Source of the DNA: Acidimicrobiaceae bacterium
GTDB taxonomy: Bacteria > Actinomycetota > Acidimicrobiia > Acidimicrobiales > Salinilacustritrichaceae
Assembly (NCBI GenBank): GCA_003476595.1
Contig: DMTU01000045.1
Location: 1 to 6,118, forward strand
DNA: 6,118 nucleotides
Direction: 5' to 3'
The notes beneath the pieces are model-generated. The model was not told the origin of the DNA, searched no databases, and was given only the letters and a program-made list of their open reading frames with translations. Positions 1 to 6,118 of the stretch are shown here, piece after piece; positions within the stretch are counted from its first letter, which is position 1; every line of letters starts with the position of its first letter. The position numbers and the translations under genes are program-made.

Positions 1-632
<632 letters not shown>

Positions 633-646
633 GCAGCCGTCCCCCT
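633..646 (-). promoter_or_regulatory. clpX ribosome binding site deciding the GTG start
   Basis: AGGGGGA at 646-640 lies 7 nt before GTG 632, in the 18-nt clpP-clpX gap. This strong purine run, plus the conserved N-terminal residues that follow, fixes the non-ATG start. Confidence 0.75.
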
Positions 647-650
647 GGTC

Positions 651-1310
651 TCAGTTGGCCCGGATCGGACCCGTCGTGTCGGCGAGCGAGCGCCGACTGA
701 TCACCTCGTCGATGATGCCGTACTCGAGCGCCTCGGGCGCGGTCATCACGAAATCCCGGTCGGTGTCGGCCTCGATGCGCTCCACCGTCTGACCGGTGTG
801 CTCGGCGAGGATCTCGTTGAGCAGGTCGCGCATGCGCATGATCTCGCGGGCCTGGATCTCGATGTCGGTGGCCTGGCCACCGCCCTGGCCCCACGGCTGG
901 TGGAGCAGGATCCGGGAGTGCGGCAGCGCCAGGCGCTTGCCCTTGGTGCCCGCGGCCAGCAGCACGGCGGCAGCCGAGGCGGCCTGGCCGTAGCAGATCG
1001 TGCTGATCTCGTTCTTGATGAACGACAGCGTGTCGTAGATCGCGAACAGGGCCGTGATGTCGCCACCGGGGCTGTTGATGTAGATGCTGATGTCCTTGTC
1101 GGAGTTCTCCGACTCGAGGTGCAGCAGCTGGGCGCAGACGAGGTTGGCGATGTTGTCGTCGATCGGCGTGCCCAGGAAGATGATGTTCTCCTTGAGCAGG
1201 CGGGAGTAGAGGTCGTAGGCCCGCTCCCCCCGGTTGGTGGACTCGACCACCGTCGGCACCAGGTAGTTGCGAACCACGCTGCTGTGCTGGGCCACCTGCT
1301 CGGGGTTCAT
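651..1310 (-). CDS. clpP: ATP-dependent Clp protease proteolytic subunit ClpP
   Basis: Serine peptidase of 219 residues that forms the double-ring degradation chamber used by ClpX and, in many actinobacteria, ClpC. The triad is S112 (in [11 protein letters not shown]), H137 (in ILLHQPWG) and D186 (in DTDRDF). The spacings of 25 and 49 match E. coli ClpP S97-H122-D171. The YINSPGGDI oxyanion-loop motif is at 77-85 and the handle-helix motif GQATDIEI at 145-152. The ATG start overlaps the tig stop (ATGA), with AGGA 6 nt upstream, so translational coupling to tig is likely. The sequence mixes features I associate with actinobacterial ClpP2 ([15 protein letters not shown]) and ClpP1 ([21 protein letters not shown]). 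I therefore do not assign it to either paralogue. No second clpP adjoins it. There is no obvious long propeptide; residues 1-15 could be trimmed, as in other ClpPs. Confidence 0.97.
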   Translation of the reverse strand: MNPEQVAQHSSVVRNYLVPTVVESTNRGERAYDLYSRLLKENIIFLGTPIDDNIANLVCAQLLHLESENSDKDISIYINSPGGDITALFAIYDTLSFIKNEISTICYGQAASAAAVLLAAGTKGKRLALPHSRILLHQPWGQGGGQATDIEIQAREIMRMRDLLNEILAEHTGQTVERIEADTDRDFVMTAPEALEYGIIDEVISRRSLADTTGPIRAN

Positions 1311-2647
1311 CCGTCGTCCTGTTCGTCTTCCTCGTCGGTCTCGTACAGGCTGCGGTCGACCGGGTCACCGTTCTCGTCGACGATCTCGACGTGGTCGAGC
1401 AGCCACTCCAGCGCCTTGCGCTTGGTGATGTCGGATCGTACCGCAGGGATCTGGTCGTTCCGCTCCAGCTGCTGGCGGACCTTGGCCGGCTTCTCCCCGA
1501 CCCGCTCGGCGACGGATTCGATCTCGGCGTCGAGCTCGTCGTCGCTGCAGTCGATCTTCTCGGCGGCGGCCACGGCGCGCAGGCCGAGGTCGACGCGCGA
1601 GGCGGTCTCGGCCGCTTCGCGCAGCTCGTCCACCAGCTGCTCCTGGGAGCGGCCCGTCATCATCAGGTACTGCTCGAGCTCGAGGCCCTGGGCCTGCAGG
1701 CGCATGGCCAGGTCCTGGAGGCGGTTGTTCAGCTCCATGCTGACGAGCGCCTCGGGGAGCTCGAGGTCGACCAGCTTGGCGAGCGCCTGGCCCACCTTCT
1801 CCTGCAGCTCGCCGGCGCCCTGGGCCTTGCGGACCTCGACCATGCGGGTGCGCAGGTCGTTCTCCAGCTCCTCGACGGTGTCGAAGTCGGAGTTCTCCGA
1901 GGCCCACTCGTCGGTCAGCTCGGGCAGGACCTTGGCCTTGACCTCCTTGACCGTGATGGCGAAGTGGAGCTGGCGCTCCTCGTCCTCGTCGGGGTGGGTG
2001 GCGTCGAAGTCCAGCTCGTCGCCGGCCTCGGCCCCCGTGAGCTGCTCGTCCACCTCGGGGGTGATGATCCCCGAGCCGAGCTCGTAGCTGTAGTCGTCGG
2101 TGGTGAGGCCGTCCTGCTCCTCGCCGTCGAGGGTGCCGACGATGTCGATGACGACGGTGTCGCCCTCGGCGGCAGCCCGGTCGACGACCTCGACGGTGGC
2201 GTCGAGGTTGCGCATCCGGTCGATCTGGTTCTGGATCTCCTCGTCGGAGGGCTCCGGCGACGGCATCGTGACCTTGAGCCCGTCGTAGCCGGGGACGGTG
2301 ACGACGGGTCGGACCTCGACGATGGCCTCGAACTCGACGGGGCCCTCTTCCTGCCCACCGGTGATCTCCAGCTCGGGGGCGGCGATGACGTCCACGTCGT
2401 GCTCGGTGACGGCGTCGGCGTAGTACTTCGGCAGGGCCTCGCGCAGGGCCTCCTCGCGGGCGACGCCGGCGCCGAGGCGGGCCTCGAGCAGCTTGCGAGG
2501 CGCCTTGCCGCGACGGAAGCCGGGGAGGTTCACCTCCTGGGCGATGCGCTTGAAGGCGGCGTCGATGTCCTTGTCGAACTCGGTCTCCTCGACGGAGACG
2601 GACACCTTCACCTTGTTGCCATCGAGTTCCTCGACGGTCGAGTTCAT
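1307..2647 (-). CDS. tig: Trigger factor (ribosome-associated chaperone)
   Basis: A 446-residue chaperone that binds the ribosome exit tunnel and shields nascent chains. The N-terminal ribosome-binding domain (about 1-115) carries the signature GFRRGKAP at 43-50, at the same residue numbers as in E. coli. An FKBP-type domain (about 155-240) is followed by the helical substrate-binding C-domain (about 241-420) and a very acidic tail (436-446). Within the FKBP domain, usual aromatic positions are replaced: the DGEEF motif reads DGEEQ, IPGFE reads TPEVD, and the FPEEY region reads HPDED with about four residues missing. Isomerase activity is thus doubtful, a state I recall also for mycobacterial trigger factor. 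The frame is open far upstream, but ATG 2647 is chosen because MNSTVEEL is the family N-terminus. No strong Shine-Dalgarno precedes it. First gene of tig-clpP-clpX, divergent from the metalloprotease gene. Confidence 0.96.
   Translation of the reverse strand: MNSTVEELDGNKVKVSVSVEETEFDKDIDAAFKRIAQEVNLPGFRRGKAPRKLLEARLGAGVAREEALREALPKYYADAVTEHDVDVIAAPELEITGGQEEGPVEFEAIVEVRPVVTVPGYDGLKVTMPSPEPSDEEIQNQIDRMRNLDATVEVVDRAAAEGDTVVIDIVGTLDGEEQDGLTTDDYSYELGSGIITPEVDEQLTGAEAGDELDFDATHPDEDEERQLHFAITVKEVKAKVLPELTDEWASENSDFDTVEELENDLRTRMVEVRKAQGAGELQEKVGQALAKLVDLELPEALVSMELNNRLQDLAMRLQAQGLELEQYLMMTGRSQEQLVDELREAAETASRVDLGLRAVAAAEKIDCSDDELDAEIESVAERVGEKPAKVRQQLERNDQIPAVRSDITKRKALEWLLDHVEIVDENGDPVDRSLYETDEEDEQDDG
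1311..1320 (-). promoter_or_regulatory. clpP ribosome binding site inside the tig 3' end
   Basis: AGGA at 1320-1317 is followed by a 6-nt spacer and the clpP ATG at 1310. It lies within the last tig codons. Together with the 4-nt ATGA overlap, it supports the chosen clpP start and re-initiation of ribosomes finishing tig. Confidence 0.7.
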
Positions 2648-2685
2648 GCCGTGACCAGCTTCTGTCGGGTGGGGGACGTGCTCAT
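2644..2685 (-). other. Possible 13-codon upstream ORF overlapping the tig start
   Basis: ATG at 2685 opens a short frame encoding [13 protein letters not shown]. Its TGA stop overlaps the tig ATG as ATGA, the same arrangement as tig/clpP. It lacks a Shine-Dalgarno but begins 11 nt after a TACACT -10-like element, so a nearly leaderless transcript could start on it. It might be a leader peptide coupling ribosomes to tig, or simply chance. Nothing but the arrangement supports translation. Confidence 0.2.
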
Positions 2686-2696
2686 AGGAGCGGCCG

Positions 2697-2702
2697 AGTG
2701 TA
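2697..2702 (-). promoter_or_regulatory. Putative -10 element for the tig-clpP-clpX operon
   Basis: TACACT fits the TAnnnT actinobacterial -10 consensus and is the best candidate in the 172-nt divergent region. The implied transcription start is near 2689-2690, about 42 nt before the tig ATG. No TTGACA-like -35 is seen at 16-18 nt spacing; that space is filled by G/C-rich DNA that is part of an inverted repeat. The call rests on the hexamer and its position alone. Confidence 0.33.
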
Positions 2703-2708
2703 CCGACG

Positions 2709-2751
2709 GGCCCCGGGCCGGGACGCATGCGCCGGTCCCCTCCCCGGGGCC
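2709..2751. repeat. Nested inverted repeat in the divergent tig/metalloprotease intergenic region
   Basis: The outer arms GGCCCCGG (2709-2716) and CCGGGGCC (2744-2751) are perfect 8-bp complements. Inside them lie inner arms GGGAC (2720-2724) and GTCCC (2735-2739), centred on almost the same axis, around a GCATGC palindrome at 2725-2730. It sits just upstream of the putative tig -10, where a -35 or operator would be. It could be an operator for one or both divergent genes or a structured leader. High GC makes chance dyads common. Confidence 0.4.
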
Positions 2752-2819
2752 GGCGGCGACGCCGGAGATGGTGCAAACGTGTCATCCAGTTCGAGGCCGC
2801 GCGCGCCGATGATGTCTGC

Positions 2820-4595
2820 ATGCCAGCGCCGGTGGCCGCCGCCCGCACGATCCGACTCGCCGTCGTGGCCGCCGTGGCGGCCCTGCTGTGCGGCCTGGTC
2901 CCCACGGTCGCCGCGGCCGGCGAGCCCGCCCGGGTGCAGGGCTGGGTCACCGGACCCGGGCTCACGTTCCTGACCAGCGACCAGGTGGCCTCGGGCGACG
3001 TGGCCGCCCCCACGACCTCGGCCGCGTTCACCCCGCCGTCCAACACCGACTTCGTGCTCGACTTCGACGGCAGCGTGGACGCCGCCACCCGCCGCGTCGT
3101 GACCGCCGCTGCCGGCATCTGGTCCGACGTGCTCGACGTCCGGGTGCCGATCGTCGTGGACGTCTCCACGGAGGTCATGGGCCCGGGGATCCTCGGCGGG
3201 GCCAAGCCGGTGATGGCCACCTACGGCCACCCCAGCTTCCCCCAGCCCGACGTCCTCTACCCGGTGGCGCTCGCCAACCAGCTCGCCGCCGAGGACCTCC
3301 GCCCCAGCCTCGCCGACATCGAGATGGTGCTGTCCTCGACGATGAGTTGGGACACCAGCACCGACGGCAGCGTCTCCTCGACCAGCCAGTCCATGCTGTC
3401 GGTCGCCGTCCACGAGTTGGGCCACGGACTCGGGCACACCTCGTGGGTGCGCCAGACGTCCCTCGGGGGCTGGACCGTCAGCTACGCCCAGCCCGGGGTC
3501 ACGGTCGCGCTGGCCTACGACCGCCTGGTCACCACCGCAGGCGGCACGCCGATCACCTCGCTGGCCGAGTCCGTGCTCGGCTCCGCCATCACGTCCCCGC
3601 TGTCCTGGGGCGGATCCCGGGGGCGCACCGCCAACGGCGGGTCGGCTCCCCGGCTGTACAGCCCGCCGTCGTTCGAGGCCGGCTCCTCGGTCGGCCACCT
3701 CGACGAGGCCACGTTCACCAGCGAGGTCATGACCCCCTTCCTCCGGCGGGGCGAGGTCCACACCGCGGTGCCACCGATCACCCGGGCGATGCTCACCGAC
3801 ATCGGCTGGAGCTTCGGCTCGGGCTCCCCGTCCAGCACCACGACGACGACCACCACGACGGCACCGACCAGCTCCACGACCGCCCCGGCGCCGACCACCA
3901 CGTCGCCAACCACCACGGTCCCGACGAGCCCGACACCCTCGACCCCGACCGCGCCGCTGACGTCGGCCCAGCGGGCCACCGCCTTCGTCCACGCCGTCAC
4001 GACCGACTTCCTGGGCCGGGCGCCCACCGCGGCCGAGGTCACCCGCTGGCGCGACCACGTGCTCGCCGGCGGCTCCCGGGAGGCGGTGACCCGGCACTTC
4101 GCCTTCTCCGACGAGTGGATCGGCGTCATCGTCGACGGGCTGTACCGCTCCACGCTCGGCCGGGGCGCCGACGCCGGGGGCCGGTCCCACTGGGTCCAGG
4201 TGATCCGCAGCGGGCGCACGCCCGCCGAGGTCGCGGCCTGGTTCTACGCATCCGACGAGTACTTCGCCCGCTCCGGGGGCACCGCCTCCGCCTGGGTGCA
4301 GGACCTCTACGCCGAGATCCTCGGACGGACCGCCGACGCCGGTGGCCTCGCCTTCTGGTCCGACCGGGCCCGGTCGACGACCCGTGCGGCGATCGCGTTC
4401 GACTTCTACCAATCCGCCGAGTCCCGCCGGGACCGCGTCGATTCGCTGTTCCGGACCCTGCTCGGCCGGGGCCCCGACCGGGGCGGCTGGACCTACTGGG
4501 CGACGGTGCTCGAGAACGGCCGCGACGTGGACCTGGCCATGTTCCTCGGGGCCAGCGACGAGTACTTCGACCGGGCCGGGCGGCGCTTCGGCTGA
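2820..4595 (+). CDS. Secreted leishmanolysin-like zinc metalloprotease with DUF4214 repeats
   Basis: An exported 591-residue protein. Residues 1-33 look like a signal peptide: R9 and R12, then a hydrophobic run [15 protein letters not shown] (13-27), with probable cleavage after A33 (TVAAA/GEP). The catalytic domain (about 75-330) has HELGHGLGH at 198-206, giving ligands H198 and H202 and catalytic E199. A candidate third ligand is H293 in SSVGHLDE, followed 11 residues later by M304 in SEVMTP, a Met-turn. The distant third His with an 11-residue His-Met gap is the leishmanolysin (M8) pattern, H334-M345 in gp63. LTDIGW closes the domain at 325-330. A Thr/Ser/Pro linker (338-379) leads to four DUF4214 repeats (385-586). 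The start at 2820 is chosen for the signal peptide; an in-frame ATG at 2727 would add 31 Arg-rich residues. No Shine-Dalgarno is visible. Substrate unknown; nutrition, wall turnover or surface attachment are possible. Confidence 0.85.
   Translation: MPAPVAAARTIRLAVVAAVAALLCGLVPTVAAAGEPARVQGWVTGPGLTFLTSDQVASGDVAAPTTSAAFTPPSNTDFVLDFDGSVDAATRRVVTAAAGIWSDVLDVRVPIVVDVSTEVMGPGILGGAKPVMATYGHPSFPQPDVLYPVALANQLAAEDLRPSLADIEMVLSSTMSWDTSTDGSVSSTSQSMLSVAVHELGHGLGHTSWVRQTSLGGWTVSYAQPGVTVALAYDRLVTTAGGTPITSLAESVLGSAITSPLSWGGSRGRTANGGSAPRLYSPPSFEAGSSVGHLDEATFTSEVMTPFLRRGEVHTAVPPITRAMLTDIGWSFGSGSPSSTTTTTTTTAPTSSTTAPAPTTTSPTTTVPTSPTPSTPTAPLTSAQRATAFVHAVTTDFLGRAPTAAEVTRWRDHVLAGGSREAVTRHFAFSDEWIGVIVDGLYRSTLGRGADAGGRSHWVQVIRSGRTPAEVAAWFYASDEYFARSGGTASAWVQDLYAEILGRTADAGGLAFWSDRARSTTRAAIAFDFYQSAESRRDRVDSLFRTLLGRGPDRGGWTYWATVLENGRDVDLAMFLGASDEYFDRAGRRFG
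3831..3956 (+). repeat. Low-complexity ACC/ACG tract encoding a Thr/Ser/Pro linker
   Basis: Codes for residues 338-379 of the metalloprotease, almost only Thr, Ser, Pro and Ala, including a run of eight Thr at 340-347. Alternating ACC and ACG codons show it is not a pure DNA microsatellite. Such linkers are extended, often glycosylated, and separate catalytic from binding domains. Length may vary between strains. Confidence 0.9.
3972..4577 (+). repeat. Four tandem DUF4214 units in the metalloprotease C-terminus
   Basis: Each unit of roughly 47-55 residues follows the pattern: helix, LGR, [D/x]xGGxxxW, a helix, then an F/Y-containing helix ending in S(D/A)E. LGR recurs at residues 398-400, 446-448, 501-503 and 548-550; the unit-closing SDEW, SDEY, SAES and SDEY occur at 430, 478, 532 and 579. 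Unit 1 is divergent ([10 protein letters not shown] in place of the GG motif) and unit 3 ends in SAESR. DUF4214 is usually found in large secreted bacterial proteins; its role is not settled, and carbohydrate or surface binding is a common guess. Confidence 0.8.
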
Positions 4596-4629
4596 CCCGA
4601 CGGCGACGGGCGCGTCCGAGGTCGACGGC

Positions 4630-4635
4630 TAGGGT
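4630..4635 (+). promoter_or_regulatory. Putative -10 element for the tRNA-Pro gene
   Basis: TAGGGT fits TAnnnT and lies 14 nt before the mature tRNA 5' end, placing transcription start near 4642 and leaving a short 5' leader for RNase P. No clear -35 is visible. The 54-nt gap between the metalloprotease stop and the tRNA otherwise holds only a repeated GGTCGACGG (4620-4628 and 4644-4652). Read-through from the metalloprotease gene is the alternative source of the transcript. Confidence 0.4.
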
Positions 4636-4649
4636 GACCCCCCGGTCGA

Positions 4650-4726
<77 letters not shown>

Positions 4727-4734
4727 CCCGGACC

Positions 4735-5274
4735 TCAGGAGAACAGCTCGACCATGGCGGCGGTGAACGCCGGCAGATCATCGGGGTTGCGGCTGCTGAC
4801 GAGGTTCCCGTCCCGGCAGACCTCCTGGTCCACCCACGTGCCGCCGGCGTTGCGGACGTCGGTCTGCAGGCTGGGCCACGACGTGATGGTCCGACCCTCG
4901 AGCACCCCGGCTTCGACCAGGGTCCAGGGTCCGTGGCAGATCACGGCGACGGGCTTGCCGGCCTGGACGAAGTCCCGGAGGAACGACACCGCAGCCTCGT
5001 CGGTGCGCAGCTGGTCGGGGTTGGCGACGCCGCCGGGGAGGACGACGCCGTCGATGTCGTCCATCCGCAGGTCGGCGGTGGTCCGGTCGACGTCGAAGGT
5101 GTCGGCGGCATCGAGGTGATCGAACGCCTGGACGGTGCCGGGCTCCGGCGCCACGAGGATCGGCCGGCCACCGGCCTCCTCGACCTTCTTCCAGGGGTCG
5201 GTCAGCTCCACCTGTTCGATGCCCTCCTGGGCGACGAGGAACGCGATGGTCTTGCCGGTCAGTGCATCAGCCAT
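4735..5274 (-). CDS. DJ-1/PfpI family protein (type 1 glutamine amidotransferase-like)
   Basis: A 179-residue cytoplasmic protein of the PfpI/YhbO branch. The expected site is complete: E17 (in [11 protein letters not shown]) aligns with PfpI E10, and C113-H114 in VICHGPW align with C100-H101. The fold's [11 protein letters not shown] segment is at 77-87. [23 protein letters not shown] (123-145) and the ending [13 protein letters not shown] are typical of the branch. Members are reported as chaperones, glyoxalase III or glycation-repair enzymes; the repair activity is debated, and older annotation says protease. ATG 5274 gives the usual [13 protein letters not shown] start, although an in-frame ATG at 5307 would add 11 residues and leave only 4 nt to the upstream stop. 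No clear Shine-Dalgarno is seen at either. It follows heliorhodopsin by 37 nt in the same direction, so co-transcription is likely. Confidence 0.92.
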   Translation of the reverse strand: MADALTGKTIAFLVAQEGIEQVELTDPWKKVEEAGGRPILVAPEPGTVQAFDHLDAADTFDVDRTTADLRMDDIDGVVLPGGVANPDQLRTDEAAVSFLRDFVQAGKPVAVICHGPWTLVEAGVLEGRTITSWPSLQTDVRNAGGTWVDQEVCRDGNLVSSRNPDDLPAFTAAMVELFS

Positions 5275-5311
5275 GCCGGACCCGTACCCGGCCCGACCGG
5301 GGGCCATGTGC

Positions 5312-6103
5312 TCAGCCGGCCAGCGAGCCACCGAAGATCTGCCAGGCCAGCACCGACTTCGCGCCGAGGCTGAGCACGAGGTACGCCTTCTCGCCGAACG
5401 CGTAGTCCGACCACGGACCGACACCCCGGTACTGCAGCCACTGGTTCAGCCCGAAGCTCGAGAAGAACACGAGCTGGGCGACGAAGATGCCGTACACGAA
5501 GCCGGGCACGGTGTCGGCGCCGAAGATGTTGACCGCGATGGCGATCCAGGGCGCCACGCCGGCGATGCAGCCGAACCAGAACGCCAGCATGGACGTGGAC
5601 GACCGGTCCGGCGGGTTCATGCGCTCCTGCAGCCAGCCGAACAGGATCATGGCCACGTTGGCCCCGGCGATCCCGATGACCGCCGTGATCTCCGTGATGC
5701 CACTGTAGCTGGCGATGAGGACGATCATCAGCGTGGCGCTGAAGGAGTACTCGACCCACCGGAACCGGTTGATACCCCGGCGCAGGTCGGCCTCGTAGGT
5801 GCGGCGCCCGATGGTGGCGGTGACGAGGTGGTCGAGGGCGGCCAGGGCGAGGAAGACCGCGACGGCGGCGCCGATCGGGATGTCGAACAGCGCCTCGGGG
5901 TCCGGGGGCTCCGTCCCGGGCGGGCCGGTCGGGAACGACGACGTCACCGTGATGGCGAAGTCGCTCGCCAGCACGAGGACGGCGGCGGCCTGCGCGAGGT
6001 GCAGGACGGTGAGGCCGAGGTTCCACCGGCGCAGGTCGGTGAGTCGCTCGTCGGTCATCCCGGTGTCGGTGGCAGCCATGGCGCCAGTCTGCACCGTGCT
6101 CAT
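5312..6103 (-). CDS. Heliorhodopsin (seven-transmembrane retinal-binding photoreceptor)
   Basis: A 263-residue membrane protein with seven hydrophobic segments, about 28-48, 74-96, 112-133, 138-158, 171-193, 198-222 and 236-258. Heliorhodopsin-specific features are present: H35 in TVLHLAQA and H92 in ALDHLVTA (H23 and H80 of HeR 48C12), the helix-3 motif RWVEYSFSATLM with E118 as probable counterion (E107), and helix 7 LSLGAKSVLAW with K249 as the retinal Schiff-base lysine and S245 four residues before it (K241, S237). Also family-like are GVAPWIAI, PGFVYGIF and the loop WSDYAFGEKAY. Length is normal. Heliorhodopsins lie inverted in the membrane relative to type 1 rhodopsins, have slow photocycles and mostly do not pump ions; roles in sensing or enzyme regulation have been proposed. 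The start at 6103 has GAGG 6 nt upstream; later ATGs at 6079 and 6058 do not. First gene of a pair with the DJ-1/PfpI gene. Confidence 0.95.
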   Translation of the reverse strand: MSTVQTGAMAATDTGMTDERLTDLRRWNLGLTVLHLAQAAAVLVLASDFAITVTSSFPTGPPGTEPPDPEALFDIPIGAAVAVFLALAALDHLVTATIGRRTYEADLRRGINRFRWVEYSFSATLMIVLIASYSGITEITAVIGIAGANVAMILFGWLQERMNPPDRSSTSMLAFWFGCIAGVAPWIAIAVNIFGADTVPGFVYGIFVAQLVFFSSFGLNQWLQYRGVGPWSDYAFGEKAYLVLSLGAKSVLAWQIFGGSLAG

Positions 6104-6113
6104 GGGTCGCCTC
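6104..6113 (-). promoter_or_regulatory. Heliorhodopsin ribosome binding site
   Basis: GAGG at 6113-6110 with a 6-nt spacer before ATG 6103 favours this start over the internal methionines M9 and M16. The promoter lies beyond the window. Confidence 0.65.
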
Positions 6114-6118
6114 GCCTG

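Noticed and set aside
1391..2812. A 473-codon plus-strand open frame opposite tig
   Set aside because: Composition is repetitive Leu/Gly/Asp/Val, mirroring tig codons; no domain is recognisable.
2883..2900. A possible lipobox (ALLC) in the metalloprotease signal peptide
   Set aside because: The residue before the Cys is Leu rather than Gly/Ala/Ser, so lipidation is unlikely; a later AAA site fits ordinary signal peptidase.
3831..3956. CRISPR-like or satellite repeat
   Set aside because: It is codon-level ACC/ACG repetition encoding a Thr-rich linker within an intact reading frame, without spacer structure.
2682..4412. A 576-codon minus-strand open frame opposite the metalloprotease
   Set aside because: Gly/Arg/Ala-rich shadow; the plus strand has a signal peptide, zinc motif and repeats, so it is the coding strand.
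5259..6026. A 255-codon minus-strand frame overlapping heliorhodopsin
   Set aside because: Arg/Pro/His-rich, no motifs, and the other frame encodes a complete heliorhodopsin.

Overview
The window is uniformly GC-rich DNA with strong G/C bias at third codon positions. It has the actinobacterial layout tig-clpP-clpX, a heliorhodopsin gene, and a secreted protein with a Thr/Ser/Pro linker and DUF4214 repeats. Together these suggest a high-GC actinobacterium, perhaps of the Acidimicrobiia/Iamia type. The lineage is inferred from gene content and style; no rRNA or marker phylogeny is available here.

Left part (1-2647, minus strand): a protein-quality-control operon transcribed right to left. Trigger factor (tig) comes first. 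Its stop codon overlaps the clpP start in an ATGA, and clpX follows 18 nt after clpP, starting with GTG and running off the left edge. Trigger factor meets nascent chains at the ribosome, and ClpXP unfolds and degrades tagged or failed substrates. Only one clpP lies where many actinobacteria carry a clpP1-clpP2 pair. The peptidyl-prolyl isomerase domain of this trigger factor has lost most of its active-site aromatic residues.

Middle (2648-4595): a 172-nt divergent intergenic region with a compound inverted repeat and weak promoter-like elements. Next, on the plus strand, is a 591-residue exported protein. It consists of a signal peptide, a leishmanolysin-like (M8-type) zinc metalloprotease domain, a mucin-like linker, and four tandem DUF4214 repeats. 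It is followed by a tRNA-Pro(TGG) gene with an encoded CCA end at 4650-4726.

Right part (4735-6103, minus strand): a two-gene cassette of a heliorhodopsin (seven-helix retinal protein with the Schiff-base lysine and counterion glutamate in place) followed by a DJ-1/PfpI-family protein with an intact Glu/Cys-His site. Heliorhodopsins do not have an agreed function, so a close co-directional link to a carbonyl-stress-type enzyme is the most interesting lead here. This cassette converges on the tRNA gene with only 8 nt between them. No CRISPR array, insertion sequence or prophage signature is visible.
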